DNA from: Saposhnikovia divaricata
Lineage: Eukaryota > Streptophyta > Magnoliopsida > Apiales > Apiaceae
Assembly (NCBI GenBank): GCA_036435485.1
Contig: CM071598.1
Location: 205,447,148 to 205,511,147, forward strand
Length of the DNA: 64,000 nt
Direction: 5' to 3'
The position numbers and the translations under genes were made by a program. Positions 30,566 through 40,407 of this stretch are shown here, piece after piece. Position 1 is the stretch's first letter; every line of letters begins with the position of its first letter. The notes below the pieces were generated by a model. It was not told the origin of the DNA. It saw only the letters and a program-made list of their open reading frames with translations, and did no database searches.

Positions 30566-30784
30566 AAGAAGAAGAAGAAGAAGAAGAAGAAGAAGAAGAA
30601 GAAGAAGAAGAAGAAGAAGAAGAAGAAGAAGAAGAAGAAGAAGAAGAAGAAGAAGAAGAAGAAGAAGAAGAAGAAGATAAGGAGAATACAGGTTTTGTGT
30701 TCTCAACGAAGAAACAAAGAAGTTAGCTGCTGGGTTTGATTTGATCAAGTAAAAACGCGGAAGAATGACACCTCGAAGATCGGG
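29826..30784 (-). other. Leader region of N1
   Basis: About 950 bp between the primer site and the minisatellite. It shares long stretches with 33835-34660, including the CATGAGAGATAC... and ACGGGCAAACAAACAAACCC blocks and a conserved upstream frame starting MIKSNPAANFFVSSLRTQN. I see no protein domain. An AC dinucleotide run lies at about 30297-30314. Confidence 0.65.
30534..30677. repeat. GAA/TTC microsatellite, about 46 units
   Basis: A nearly pure AAG/GAA run of about 140 bp sits in the N1 leader. The equivalent spot in the plus-strand copy (about 33943-33953) has only three or four TTC units. The long poly-Arg and poly-Leu frames across it are artefacts of the repeat. Confidence 0.97.
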
Positions 30785-30785
30785 G

Positions 30786-30797
30786 GCTCTGATACCA
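30786..30797 (-). other. Primer binding site of N1
   Basis: The minus strand reads TGGTATCAGAGC directly inside the LTR (starting TGTAGAAAAT on plus at 30798). Perfect initiator tRNA-Met match. Confidence 0.9.
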
Positions 30798-31143
30798 TGT
30801 AGAAAATATATAAGCTATGTGTGGAAGATAATAAAATTGAAATATATTAGAGAGGATTTAAACTCCAAATGACTACATTGTATTGTGTTTCGTGTCTTAT
30901 ACAATCTTGATAGGTGTCTATTTATAGGCTATATTGTACATGTCATTGTTTATGTCATTGTGCTAGCTGCTATTAACTCTTCCTGGTGTGAATATTTGAC
31001 TTGTAGCTTGGCTGCCTCTGTTTCTTCTATTCTCTATTTCACATGGCAGCCTACCATATTTTACTCATCTATAATTACTGCCTGCAGCCTTCAGACCTTG
31101 TCTTGATAACCCAGCCTTCTAATCTTGACAACCCAGCCTTCTA
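30798..31143 (-). repeat. 5' LTR of N1
   Basis: The plus strand begins TGTAGAAAATATATAAGC, like the copia E LTR (27417), and contains GTGTCTATTTATAGGC. The outer part has repeats of AACCCAGCCTTCTA near 31107-31143, after which a minisatellite unit begins. The outer edge is uncertain. Confidence 0.6.
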
Positions 31144-31690
31144 CCTTCAGAATTTGGTGGAATCTTCTCCCCAGTAATTTCTGAATTTGGTGGAAAACAA
31201 ATTTTATTTCCCCGTTGTTTTTATAAAATGAGGTTGATTATGATTGTATGATGTAGTTTTATAGTGAGAATTGTTGGGTTAGTTAAAAAAAAGATTCAAA
31301 CTTTGAGTGTTTTTTTTTATCCGGGCCATCTTGAATTTGGTTGAAATTTAAATTTGTGGAAACCTTTTTTTTTTTTGAAGAAAACAAAATCATATATTAC
31401 ATTAATACTACACTGGCCACCTAGGTAGCTGCGGGACAAAATTACAAAAAGAGTTACTCCACCTTACCTTTTTTCTCATCTTTTACAATCTCCAACAAAC
31501 ATACTCAAGTAAAGCATCTAAACAAGGGGCGCCTAGGGGTAACTTTAGTTTTTTTTTTCAAAAGAAGAAAAGTAAAAGTAAAAGAAGTAAAAGAAGAAAG
31601 TGCCCATCTAAAGAAGAAAGTACCCAACCGAAGCAATATATTCCAACCCAAGACAACACCCAAAACTCAGAAATACTACAATTCCGACTC
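31144..31690 (+). other. Minisatellite and leader fragments before the broken pol
   Basis: 31146-31215 holds two minisatellite units. 31215-31345 repeats, in plus orientation, part of the leader (TAAAATGAGGTTGATTATGA, then TTGAGTG followed by a T run), as at 34245-34360. The rest to 31690 is A-rich with no ORF. This looks like a deletion junction linking the leader to pol. Confidence 0.6.
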
Positions 31691-31693
31691 GAA

Positions 31694-33614
31694 ATGAGTG
31701 GTGACATTCATGATGATTTTGTTGCATCCGAGTTGGGGGATGAAAATACTAAAACTTTTGATGATAATGGTGGTGAAAATATTGAGGAACGGGCAAACAA
31801 CCCCCCACGTACAGAACCAACAGGCACTGGCGAGGCTAGTCGTACAACAGCCGCAGAACAACAACCCACGGAGTCTGTGGGTCATGGATTTTGGGAAAAA
31901 TATCCCTCGGTCTTGCTTCACGATTTTGTGACTCATTCGGTGTTTGCTAATTGTACGTTCCCTTACATTCCGTCTTCTGATCCTCCTTCGGGTACTCCTT
32001 ATCCTTTAGCACATTATATAAATTGTGAGAATTATTCTGTGAATTATAGAAAGTTTATTGTGGCAACTGTGAATACAAAAGATCCAAGATCATTTAAGGA
32101 GGCCATGACATATGAGGGTTGGCGTCAATCCATGAAAGAAGAAATAAAAGCCTTGGAAGACAATGGGACGTGGACTTTGGAGCATCTCCCTCCTGGAAAA
32201 CGTGCTCTTGGTTGTCAATGGGTATACAAAACAAAATTTCAGTCCAATGGAGAAGTTGAGCGTTTAAAATCTCGTTTGGTTGTGTTGGGTAATCATCAAA
32301 AGTCAAGAATCGATTACAACAAGACTTTTGCTCCGGTTCCAAAAATGACTACAGTACGAACCTTTCTTGCTATTGCGGCATCCAAAAACTGGGAACTTCA
32401 TCAGTGGATGTTCACAATGTTTTTTTGCACGGAGATCTTGATGAAGAGGTATACATGAAATTACCTTCCGAATTTTCTAGTTCGGATTCTTCTTTGGTGT
32501 ACCGATTGAGAAAATCATTGTATGGCCTGAAACAAGCTCCGAGATGTTGGTTTGCAAAGTTAGTTGCTACTTTGAAAGAGTACGGTTTTCTTCAGTCTTA
32601 TTCCGATTATTCTCTTTTCACATATACTAATGGCAGTGTTAAATAAATGTCTGAGTCTATGTGGACGATCTTATTATTTCTGGGAATGATTCCACTGCAC
32701 TTATTGTTTTCAAAGCGTATCTCAGTGATTGTTTCAAAATGAAAGATCTTGGCTCTTTGAAGTATTTTCTGGGTATTGAGGTTGCCCGTAGCTCAGCAGG
32801 CTTGTTTTTGTGTCAGCGAAAGTATACTTTGGATATTATCTCTGAATCAGGTTTGTTGGCTGCAAAGCCGAGTGGTTTTCCCATTGAGCAAAATCACAAA
32901 CTGGGTCTTGCCAACGGAGAATTTCTTCAAGATCCCGAGTCCTACCGACGGCTGGTCGGTCGCTTAATCTATCTTGCGATCACAAGGCCGGATTTAGCCT
33001 ATTCGATCCACATTCTTTCTCAGTTTATGCAGGCGCCCCTCCATGAACATTGGGAAGAGGCTTTGCGTGTAGTTCATTATTTGAAAGGCACACCAGGTCT
33101 GGGCATTTTGCTGCGTGCAGACAGTGAGCTAACCTTACAGGGTTGGTGAGATTCCGATTGGGCGGCTTGTCCGCTTACTCGTCGTTCATTGACAGGTTGG
33201 CTGGTATTTCTTGGAAACTCTCCTAATTCTTGGAAAACAAAGAAGCAACATACGGTGTCTCGGTCCTCTGCAGAGGCTGAATATAGATCTATGTCTACTA
33301 TCACGTGTGAGTTGAAATGGCTTAAAGGTTTGCTGTCGAGCTTAGGAGTCCAACACCCTAAAGTGATCAAGTTGTTTTGTGATAGTGAGTCTGCATTACA
33401 TATTGCAAAGAATCCTGTTTTTCACGAACGCACGAAGCACATAGAGGTTGATTGTCACTTCACTCGTGATGCGATTACTGATGGTTTGCTATCTCCGTCA
33501 CATGTATCAACATCTTCACAATTGGCGGATATTTTTACTAAGGCTCTCGGGAAGTCTCGTTTTAATTTCCTTCTTTCCAAGTTGGGCATTATTGAACCCC
33601 ATGCTCCAACTTGA
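31694..33614 (+). pseudogene. Copia pol fragment: RT and RNase H (frameshifted)
   Basis: The linker is FWEKYPSVLLHDFVTHSVF. The RT follows with LEDNGTWTLEHLPPGKRALG, CQWVYKTKFQSNGEVERLKS and NKTFAPVPKMTTVRTFLAIA. There is a frameshift near 32405, then MDVHNVFLHGDLDEEVYMKL and YGLKQAPRCWFAKL. The YVDDLIISGN active-site block is preceded by stops at about 32644 and 32652. Next are KMKDLGSLKYFLGIEVARS and the YRRLVGRLIYL, TRPDLAYSIH and HYLKGTPGLGI blocks. RNase H follows a stop at 33147 (DSDWAACPLTRRSLTG, VSRSSAEAEYRSM, KLFCDSESALHIAKNPVFHE, QLADIFTKALGKSRF), ending EPHAPT. Gag, protease and integrase are missing. The VSRSSAEAEYR form suggests the Ale/Retrofit side of copia (inference). Confidence 0.92.
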
Positions 33615-33620
33615 GGGGGG
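33611..33620 (+). other. Polypurine tract after the copia pol fragment
   Basis: TTGAGGGGGG overlaps the pol stop codon (CAACTTGA) and is followed by TAA and the LTR start TGTTAGGTAGCC. The same stop-tract arrangement occurs in N1 at about 29547-29565. Confidence 0.85.
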
Positions 33621-33623
33621 TAA

Positions 33624-33821
33624 TGTTAGGTAGCCACCATGTTAGATAGTCACATTTGATGAATCAACAATGGAGGATAGTCAAATATAGACTACAATGA
33701 TGTAAGCCATGATGTATTGGTTGGTGAAATGAAGCCTATAAATAGGCATGCATATTTCATTTGTTAGATATTCAATCATTCAATAAACAAAGTTTAGAAT
33801 AAAATATTTGTGTAATTCTTT
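33624..33821 (+). repeat. LTR joining the broken pol to N2 (about 198 bp)
   Basis: It starts TGTTAGGTAGCCACCATG after the polypurine tract and ends TGTAATTCTTTA before a primer site, so it is both the 3' LTR of the pol fragment and the 5' LTR of N2. A TATA region (AGCCTATAAATAGGC) is at 33733. The terminal CA is not conserved (TTTA). Confidence 0.8.
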
Positions 33822-33822
33822 A

Positions 33823-33834
33823 TGGTATCAGAGC
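33823..33834 (+). other. Primer binding site of N2
   Basis: TGGTATCAGAGC, a perfect match, sits directly after the LTR and is followed by the CTTCGATCTTCGAGG leader start shared with N1. Confidence 0.9.
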
Positions 33835-34563
33835 CTTCGATCTTCGAGGCGTCATTCTTCCGCATTTTTACTTGATCAAATCAAACCCAGCAGCTAACTT
33901 CTTTGTTTCTTCGTTGAGAACACAAAACGTGTATTCTCTTTATCTTCTTCTTCGATTAAATACACATACCCTCTTTTCTTTCCTTTCTTCGCACAAACAC
34001 ATTCCAAGATTTTTCTTTGTGACATTTTCACAAACATCTTGGTATGCAGCCTCCTTCCCCCCTTGTTTTTCATCTTTCTTTGTTTTCGACCGAGTCTCGA
34101 GTTAAGAATTGTATGGTTTCTGCAGCTTGATCACTGTGGTGTTCGTGAATTCATGTTGTCGTGTGCTGGTGTGTGTGTGTTGCTGCGATGGGCGGCGCGT
34201 GTGATTATGTGTTTTTCTCAGATGGGTTTGTTTGTTTGCCCGTTGTTTTTATAAAATGAGGTTGATTATGATTGTATGATGTAGTTTTATAGTGAGAATT
34301 TTTGGGTTGGTTGAAAAAAAAAGATTCAAACTTTGAGTGTTTTTTTTTTCTGGGCCATCTTGAATTTGGGTGGAAAGTTTAAGCTGGGGAGGAAAATTAA
34401 GAGTGGTTTTTTTGGGGAGCATAATGCATGCGGGGTATCTCTCATGATGTGGTCGTGATGATGATAAATGATGATGAGTATTTTTTTTCCTTTTACTTTT
34501 ACTTTTCTTTTTTTACTTTTGGTGTTGCTTTTATTTTTTTTAGTATTGTAACCGAGAGTAAGG

Positions 34564-34818
34564 TTGTTTGGAAGGATGTGGGAAATGTGTACACATTCTT
34601 TACTTGTGTGTGGGGTTGATCGGTATTACCTTTTTCCAAAAAAAAAAAAGTTTTCTACAAAATTAAAGTTTCCATCAAATTCTGAAATTACTGGGGAGAA
34701 GTTTCCACCAAATTCTGAAATTACAGGGGGGAAGTTTCCACCAAATTCTGAAATTACTGGGGAGAAGATTCCACCAAATTCAGAAGTTATTGGGGAAATA
34801 AAAATTTGTTTCGACTGA
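34564..34818 (+). CDS. Small ORF spanning the N2 minisatellite
   Basis: An 84-codon frame starts MFGRMWEMCTHSL, runs through a Lys-rich stretch and four 11-residue units (PPNSEITGE(K/G)), and ends IGEIKICFD. N1 has a related frame with the same C-terminal (GEVKICFD) and five units, on the opposite strand. No known domain. Conservation may simply reflect the multiple-of-three repeat length, so I doubt it is a functional protein. Confidence 0.3.
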   Translation: MFGRMWEMCTHSLLVCGVDRYYLFPKKKKFSTKLKFPSNSEITGEKFPPNSEITGGKFPPNSEITGEKIPPNSEVIGEIKICFD

Positions 34819-34874
34819 TGATCATTCCAGTCCTTGTTTTGTTTTGATTACCTTCTTTCAAGTTGGGCCTTTTT

Positions 34875-35131
34875 TATTACGGATGTAATGTAATATGTAT
34901 GATTGTACAATATGGTAGGTTAGTCAAGATTTGTAGGCATCACCAACCAATGTTTGGTGATGGAAGGAGTGACCTATGAACTAATCTATCTCTGAAGCCT
35001 ATAAATATGGTTGTTTGTTGTAGTAGCAAAGACACGAAAAACACACACTAGAATCAATCTCTCACAAAGTAAACTCCAAATTGTATTATGTTGATAAACA
35101 CCTTTCTATCAATATATTTCAGTTTATATAA
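34875..35131 (+). repeat. 3' LTR of N2
   Basis: It starts TATTACGGATGTAATG and ends near CAGTTTATATAAA; AGCCTATAAATATGG (about 34996) lies at the TATA position. It matches 29268-29546 inverted, with several indels. Confidence 0.8.
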
Positions 35132-35255
35132 AACTTATATATTGTTGAAAAGGAAGCATTAGGGAAGCTAAACAACAATGTAAGAGACAAACAAAGAACT
35201 CTTGTATTGCTATGAAATATTTAGCTTATTCTATTACATGCTAGACGAAACAATA
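35132..35255. other. Short unassigned flank between N2 and G1
   Basis: It begins TTATATATTGTTGAAAAGG and contains GAACTCTTGTATTGCTATG, which is LTR-like in style, but no pair or primer site identifies it. Confidence 0.4.
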
Positions 35256-37555
35256 TGTAATAACCCTAACTTTAGAAAGGCTACAGTGCCCAAATGAATA
35301 GTGATCTTGAGGAATCCAGGGAAATGGTGTGTAGGTACTCTATATTAGGGATGGAAAATGAGTAAACAGAAACCATATTAGTGTTGTACATTGAAAATAA
35401 GTGACTCGAAATGACGATGGATTTTAGAAATTCCTGAATTTTGATTTTGAGGATTTTGAGCTCGAACGAACTTCTATATCTTGGATATTAAGGAGTATAG
35501 AAATATTAAAGGAATTATATATTGAGGAATTAGTGAATTTAAGTTAAACCAAGGGATTATTAATTTAAGAGAATACCAAAGGAAATTGGATTTGTAAATG
35601 ATTTCGGAAACCACTGAGATAATGAGGTATACTCGAAACGAACCACGATTAGACGAGTATGGAAACCAAGCAACCAAGATTAGTAATCTAACAAGGATAC
35701 ATGCCACATTATTATTATCCAAGATTATTAACATTATACTTAGAGAATCAAGAAAAAGGGATTATTAGATCATCAAGATGATGTCACATTCCACTAACAC
35801 CATTTTAAGGGTAGATTAGTCATTTAACTATGTAAATATCAACCAAGCTTCCAAGACAAGCTAGATTAACAAGATTAAGATGAGATAATATCAAAACAAG
35901 CAAAAGAAATCTCTCCCCCACCTCATTTCATCCATTCGGCCCAAGGAAGAAAAAAGGAGAAAAAGAAAAAAAATAAAAACACAAACCCTAGCTAGCATCA
36001 ACCTTAAATCAAGAGGAAATTCATGGAGCTTCTTGGAGGTTAGGAAGGATCATATACAAAGTTTCAAAGCCAATCATCATCATCTTCATAGGTAATAAAA
36101 TCATTCAAGTTACTTGATGAATAGTAGTGAATAGTAGAATCTTAGAACTAACTTTGTTTTATGGATCTTTTAGTTGATTCAAGCTAAGATAAGGTTGTTT
36201 AAGGATATACCAAGGTTTATTAAGGATCTTTAAAGCTTCAAGAAGGTATAAACAATCTTGCCCCTTTTTATATTATGATGGATATTGTTGGTTTAGTGAT
36301 TAAGTGATGTAAAGATTAAGATTATGATGTTATATGTGTTTGTAAATGGTTTGAGTTAAATATGGAAGTGTTTGGAATTGTAACCATGGCTGGTGAAGAA
36401 GACCACATGGTGTAGGTGATGATTATTGTGGTTGATAATTGATTTGGAGGAGTTGGATTTATGGAAAGTACGAAAATATAGCCGTTATAATGTCCGTTTT
36501 TTGTTAGAACTACAAACTGCCCTGTTTTGTGACCCCTGTATTCGTACGGTACCTCACTGCCTAGGTTACCAATTGACCATGAAATGATAGAGCTTAGTTC
36601 ATAGATCGTTTTGATATAAGGTGCGTTAAAATCTGATGAACGGTTTAGGAGAAAAGTCAGTTTTAGTGAAAGACGTTCGAAAACCGAGAAACCGTAAATG
36701 TATCAAACTTGAGGTTACAATTACCATACTTTAACATTGTTAAAAGTCACGAAATTTTGGGATATGGTAGTAGGGTGGTCAAAGAACTATTTCCAGTTGA
36801 CCTTACATTAAAATTCGAAATTTAAAAATTATAAGAAATTCTGCAGTCGAGTGTGGTCGTTAAGGGAAATGGTGAAAACCCCTGAAACTTCGATTAAGGT
36901 TTTAAATGGCTAAGTTCTTGAACCTTTGGGGTAATAGGAATATGTTAAACATATATTAAAGTTTCAAAAGGTAATGTTATACAAGAGTGTAGTGAGTAAG
37001 AGATGTGGTTCTAACGACGGTCCTTTTGTGTTTATAGAAACTCCGGAAGAGGGACGAGCCATACAGTCAGGATACCAAAACCGAGGCAAGATTTCTTCTA
37101 TCCTTACTTGTAAAACTACTTATCTTCACAAAGAAACTTGATTTCATGGAATATATATGTGGTGCTATTATTACTATCTGGTGAAGAAATTGTCTTCCTT
37201 GAGTATTGATTCTGAAAAGAAGGGTATACGAAGATGTATATGAATATGACTATGAGTACGAAAAATGTATATGAATATGGATATGAGTATGAGATGGATA
37301 TGTATAGAGATGATTATGCATGAAGTGAACATGCCTTATGATTAAAAGTAAATAAAAGAATGGTATCAGTTGTTATCTAGGGTTATATGATTTATAATAT
37401 TTTGCTAAAGATATTCTTTTTAAATATCAGTGGTTTAATAAATAATAATTGATTATTATTTACTACTCTTAAAATAAATGGAATATTTTATGAATATAAA
37501 AGTATATTTGATTTCTGAATATGAAAGAGAGGTCTGGATCATAATCAAAGCATTA

Positions 37556-37618
<63 letters not shown>
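37556..37618. repeat. TA dinucleotide repeat in the G1 5' LTR
   Basis: An uninterrupted TA run of about 60 bp. The 3' LTR has the same site (44647-44697) with a shorter run. Confidence 0.97.
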
Positions 37619-37620
<2 letters not shown>

Positions 37621-37997
37621 ATAGAAGTAATGTGCGAGAATGGAAATGATATGAGAGAATGATATGTGGAAATGAAAGCGAGAAAATGGAAATGTGGAAT
37701 GATATTTTGAAAAATGGAATAATGATGTGATAAAAAGGGGGGGATTGCAACAGACTTGCGTAAGTGGCTGTGTCAGGGCTGTGTGCGACACAGTCCAGCA
37801 TTTATTATTTTTATTACGGCACGAAGATGCCAAGGGAGGATGTTAGCAGGTGGCCTTCCTCCAGGGATGATCTTCATTCCTTCTACCGGTAGTAAAAAGA
37901 GAGCAGGTACGATTAGGCGACTGATCATTGTCCTAACGTATCAGGCGACAGCAGATATCCCCAATGTTTTTGAAAAGAAAGTGTAGACAATGGTTTT

Positions 37998-38163
37998 CAG
38001 ATTTCTATACTGAAAACAGAATAATGATATGAGATGATGGAATCATGGTTACAGATGAAGAAAAACTGATATTATATTATTTCAGATTTCTATACTGAAA
38101 ACAGAATAATGATATGAGATGATGGAATTATGGTTACAGATGAAGAAAAACTGATATTATATT
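37998..38163 (+). repeat. 80-bp tandem duplication in the G1 LTR
   Basis: Two copies of a block starting CAGATTTCTATACTGAAAAC and ending ACTGATATTATATT differ by one C/T change that I can see. The copy cannot be checked in the 3' LTR, which is truncated before this point. Confidence 0.92.
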
Positions 38164-38778
38164 AATTTAGATTTCTTCCTTATAATAGTGAGTGGATGAT
38201 GTATTATTAAATAAGAGCTTTATTCTTCCTTAAGGATTTTAATTGTTTCCTGCTATTATATATGCATATACATATAGGTATACCTGTTCACATTTTGAAT
38301 TTTAGTTACAGTATTATCTTGCTGAGCTATTATAGCTCACTCTTGCTACTTATGTATATAGCAGCTAGGTCCCATGCCGATACTACGTACCACACCCCGC
38401 AAGAGGGTAAGGGAAAGGCGACCTTTTGAGCGAGTGCTGGCGACCATCCCCGAGGTAGTAACAAGCGAAGGGGCTTAGTAGATTTATGTAAATTAAGTGT
38501 GTAAGTTTGTAATAAACTTTAGTTGTTGAAGTGCTTCCTGTAGAAGCTTTGTTCAACAATGTACTTAGTAAATTCTGGGCTTGTAATAACTGTTAACTTT
38601 AAACTTTTAAATATTGTGGATGTTGTTCTATGAGCATATAACTGGTGTGTCTGTGTGTATTAGTGTGGGGTCAACTGCTTACTTATAAAAAAAAAGAGAC
38701 TACAGAGATATTGATATTGATCGGAAATTGGACCTTGACGGCCCGGATCCTTGACCCCGGATCTCGGGGCGTCACAGA

Positions 38779-38790
38779 TGGTATCAGAGC
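38779..38790 (+). other. Primer binding site of G1
   Basis: TGGTATCAGAGC lies two bases after the LTR end CACA. Perfect initiator tRNA-Met match. Confidence 0.95.
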
Positions 38791-38890
38791 TAAGAGTCAT
38801 AATGCTCAAGAACAAAAGTAATAATAATAAATGTATCAGTTATAATATAAATTGTGAACTTCCATCTAGTTCAAGGGTGGTATATTGCAG

Positions 38891-38961
38891 GTAGTATTTA
38901 CTTTAAGCATATATTATAATTCATTAGACTGTTACTAATAGAATTTTATGTTTTATTATAG
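38891..38961 (+). other. Intron-like GT-AG segment in the G1 leader
   Basis: CAG|GTAGTATTTA at 38891 and TTTTATTATAG|GG ending at 38961 make a 71-bp AT-rich segment. It has plant-like splice borders, immediately upstream (9 bp) of the ORF start at 38971. This is a candidate only; no transcript evidence. Confidence 0.35.
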
Positions 38962-38970
38962 GGAACGGAG

Positions 38971-39876
38971 ATGGGTGAGCCGAGTCAGGACCCCCAGTGG
39001 CTAGGGATGTCAGAGCAGGAGCTATTAGATCTTCAGCTGGCCGGGGTAGAGGTCCCCGAGTATGCAGTTGAGGACCTCAGGGAGAGACGCCGGGCGGCGG
39101 CTAGAGAGCGATTAGAGAGAGAGGAGGCAGAGGAGCAGAGACGGAGAGATGCTGTGGCCATAGTGCCATATATGGGTAGACCTTCTACAGGATCTGATGA
39201 GGCAGGTCCTTCCAGAGTGAGGTGGGAGATTCCGGAGGAGGAGAGGCCGTTATGTAAGAGGCCTAGATTGTCAGTTATAGCTGAGGAGGAGGAGGAGGAG
39301 ATTGAGTGGACTGATATCCATATGATACCTACCCCTGCCTTGCCTGTTCCAGTACCATCACCAGTCCCATCTCCCTCACCGAGTCCTGGCCCTCTAGAGG
39401 ATCCAGATGAGCCATTCACTCCGCCCGGACATTTTATCTTCTCAGAGGATGAGATTGAGGGAGATCCATCTGAGGATGCAGATACCGAGTCTATTCCTCC
39501 ATCCCCACCATTTGCACCTCCACCACCTCCACCTGTACAGGCACCTGCCCCAGCTGCTGTGCCCCCTTAGGAGGCACCCTTGCCGACAGGTGACTCTCTA
39601 CCAGCCATTCTTTTGACGGAGTACTTTGCCCTTCAGGGACAGCTGGAGGAGTCCCGCAGGACTATAGACACCCTTCTACAGAGGTTAGAGAGAGGGAGAG
39701 GAGGGGTTATCCCGGATGGGATGTCTCTGGGGATGGTCAATATTGAGCTACGAGCATTAGGAGATATTAGGAGGTTGTTGGGTGATAGAGGAGACCCGAC
39801 ATGGAGGGCCCAGATAGTTGATACGGTTACTACCATGGTAGTCCAGATCCGGGATGTTGTCAGGGCAGGGCTGTGA
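38971..39876 (+). pseudogene. Extra ORF between primer site and gag in G1 (301 codons, one amber stop)
   Basis: The ATG opens MGEPSQDPQWLGMSEQELLD. Residues 33-62 are a charged, Arg/Glu-rich helix-like stretch. A basic CKRPRL (95-100) next to a run of six Glu could be a nuclear localisation signal. Residues 121-140 and 175-199 are proline-rich. A TAG at 39568-39570 (codon 200) is followed in the same frame by a leucine-heptad-like segment (YFALQGQLEESRRTIDTLLQ) ending VVQIRDVVRAGL. The sequence is GC-richer than its surroundings and the frame is otherwise open, which suggests recent coding. I do not recognise the family. Extra pre-gag ORFs are known in Ogre/Tat gypsy elements, but this gag is not of that type. 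Confidence 0.7.
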
Positions 39877-40407
39877 GCCGGGATAGTAGTTTCGTCACTA
39901 ATCAGACTAGTCATCTTGTTGATGTCATTTTGGGGATTAGTTTAGTTGTTCACTGTTTTAATCCCAGTCTGATTAGAGGACAGCTAGTAGTACTTTTGTG
40001 ATATCGGATTAGTATGTACGGCTATGTTTTGGGTTTCGAACCTTGTATAAGATGATGTATATTATTAGCAGTAAAAGATGTTGTACCCAAATTGTAAAAA
40101 TATTTATGTACATTAATGAAGTTTGTGCATTTCTATCTAAATTTTTGCTGCATTTTTTTTTAATAAATGTTGAGACTCAAAAATATTGATGTATAAAAGG
40201 GTGATTGACTTAATGAAAAGGCTATCGTGTTAAGGGCGATACAATTACCTACTAAAGTTATGGTATAACTAGATGCAAATCGCGTGATAAAGATATTGTG
40301 ATGTGCAAATGAGTTAATTAATGATATAATTGTGTATATAGAAATGATGTATGTTGTAACCCAAATTCGGGCAATTAATAAGGACTATTGTTATGTACAG
40401 AACTATG
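39877..40407 (+). other. Spacer between the extra ORF and gag of G1
   Basis: 530 bp, mostly AT-rich, with no ORF. It includes ATTATTAGCAG and T-rich stretches that could hold a splice acceptor for a gag transcript, but nothing decisive. Confidence 0.4.

Larger units (their letters stand above)
29268..31143 (-). mobile_element. Non-autonomous copia derivative N1, minus strand
   Basis: From right to left: an LTR-like sequence (30798-31143), a perfect primer site, an approximately 950-bp leader with a huge GAA repeat, a 33-bp minisatellite (about 29650-29820), the last codons of a copia pol (EPHAPT-type end next to TTGAGGGGGG), and an LTR (29268-29546). All structural and enzymatic genes are missing. 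Its two LTRs are related but clearly divergent, so the unit may be a recombinant. Its leader matches the plus-strand copy at 33835-34660. Confidence 0.75.
33822..35131 (+). mobile_element. Non-autonomous copia derivative N2, plus strand
   Basis: Primer site (33823-33834), leader matching N1 in opposite orientation, minisatellite (34670-34800), a decayed polypurine region (TCAAGTTGGGCC) and an LTR (34875-35131) like the N1 3' LTR. Its 5' LTR (33624-33821) is unlike its 3' LTR, so the unit is chimeric. With N1 it forms a large inverted repeat. Confidence 0.75.
35256..38776 (+). repeat. 5' LTR of G1 (3.5 kb)
   Basis: TG...CA ends. Contents: a pyrimidine-rich CTCTCCCCCACC stretch (about 35920), a long TA run (37556-37618), an 80-bp tandem duplication (about 37998-38160) and a GC-richer tail (38380-38776). 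Over the shared 2.4 kb it differs from the 3' LTR by about three substitutions that I noticed, plus TA-run length. Confidence 0.95.

Noticed and set aside
30353..30748. Poly-Leu and poly-Arg reading frames across 30480-30748
   Set aside because: They are translations of the GAA microsatellite in a retrotransposon leader.
33872..34254. Conserved MIKSNPAANFF-type frame in the N1 and N2 leaders as a gag
   Set aside because: It is shared because the leaders are homologous, is broken by frame differences, and shows no gag motif.
35474..35734. 86-codon minus frame in the G1 LTR, repeated at 42564-42824
   Set aside because: Identical because of LTR duplication; low complexity, AT-rich, no domain.
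37556..37618. TA run as an origin or scaffold site
   Set aside because: Simple microsatellite variable between the two LTRs; nothing else supports a function.
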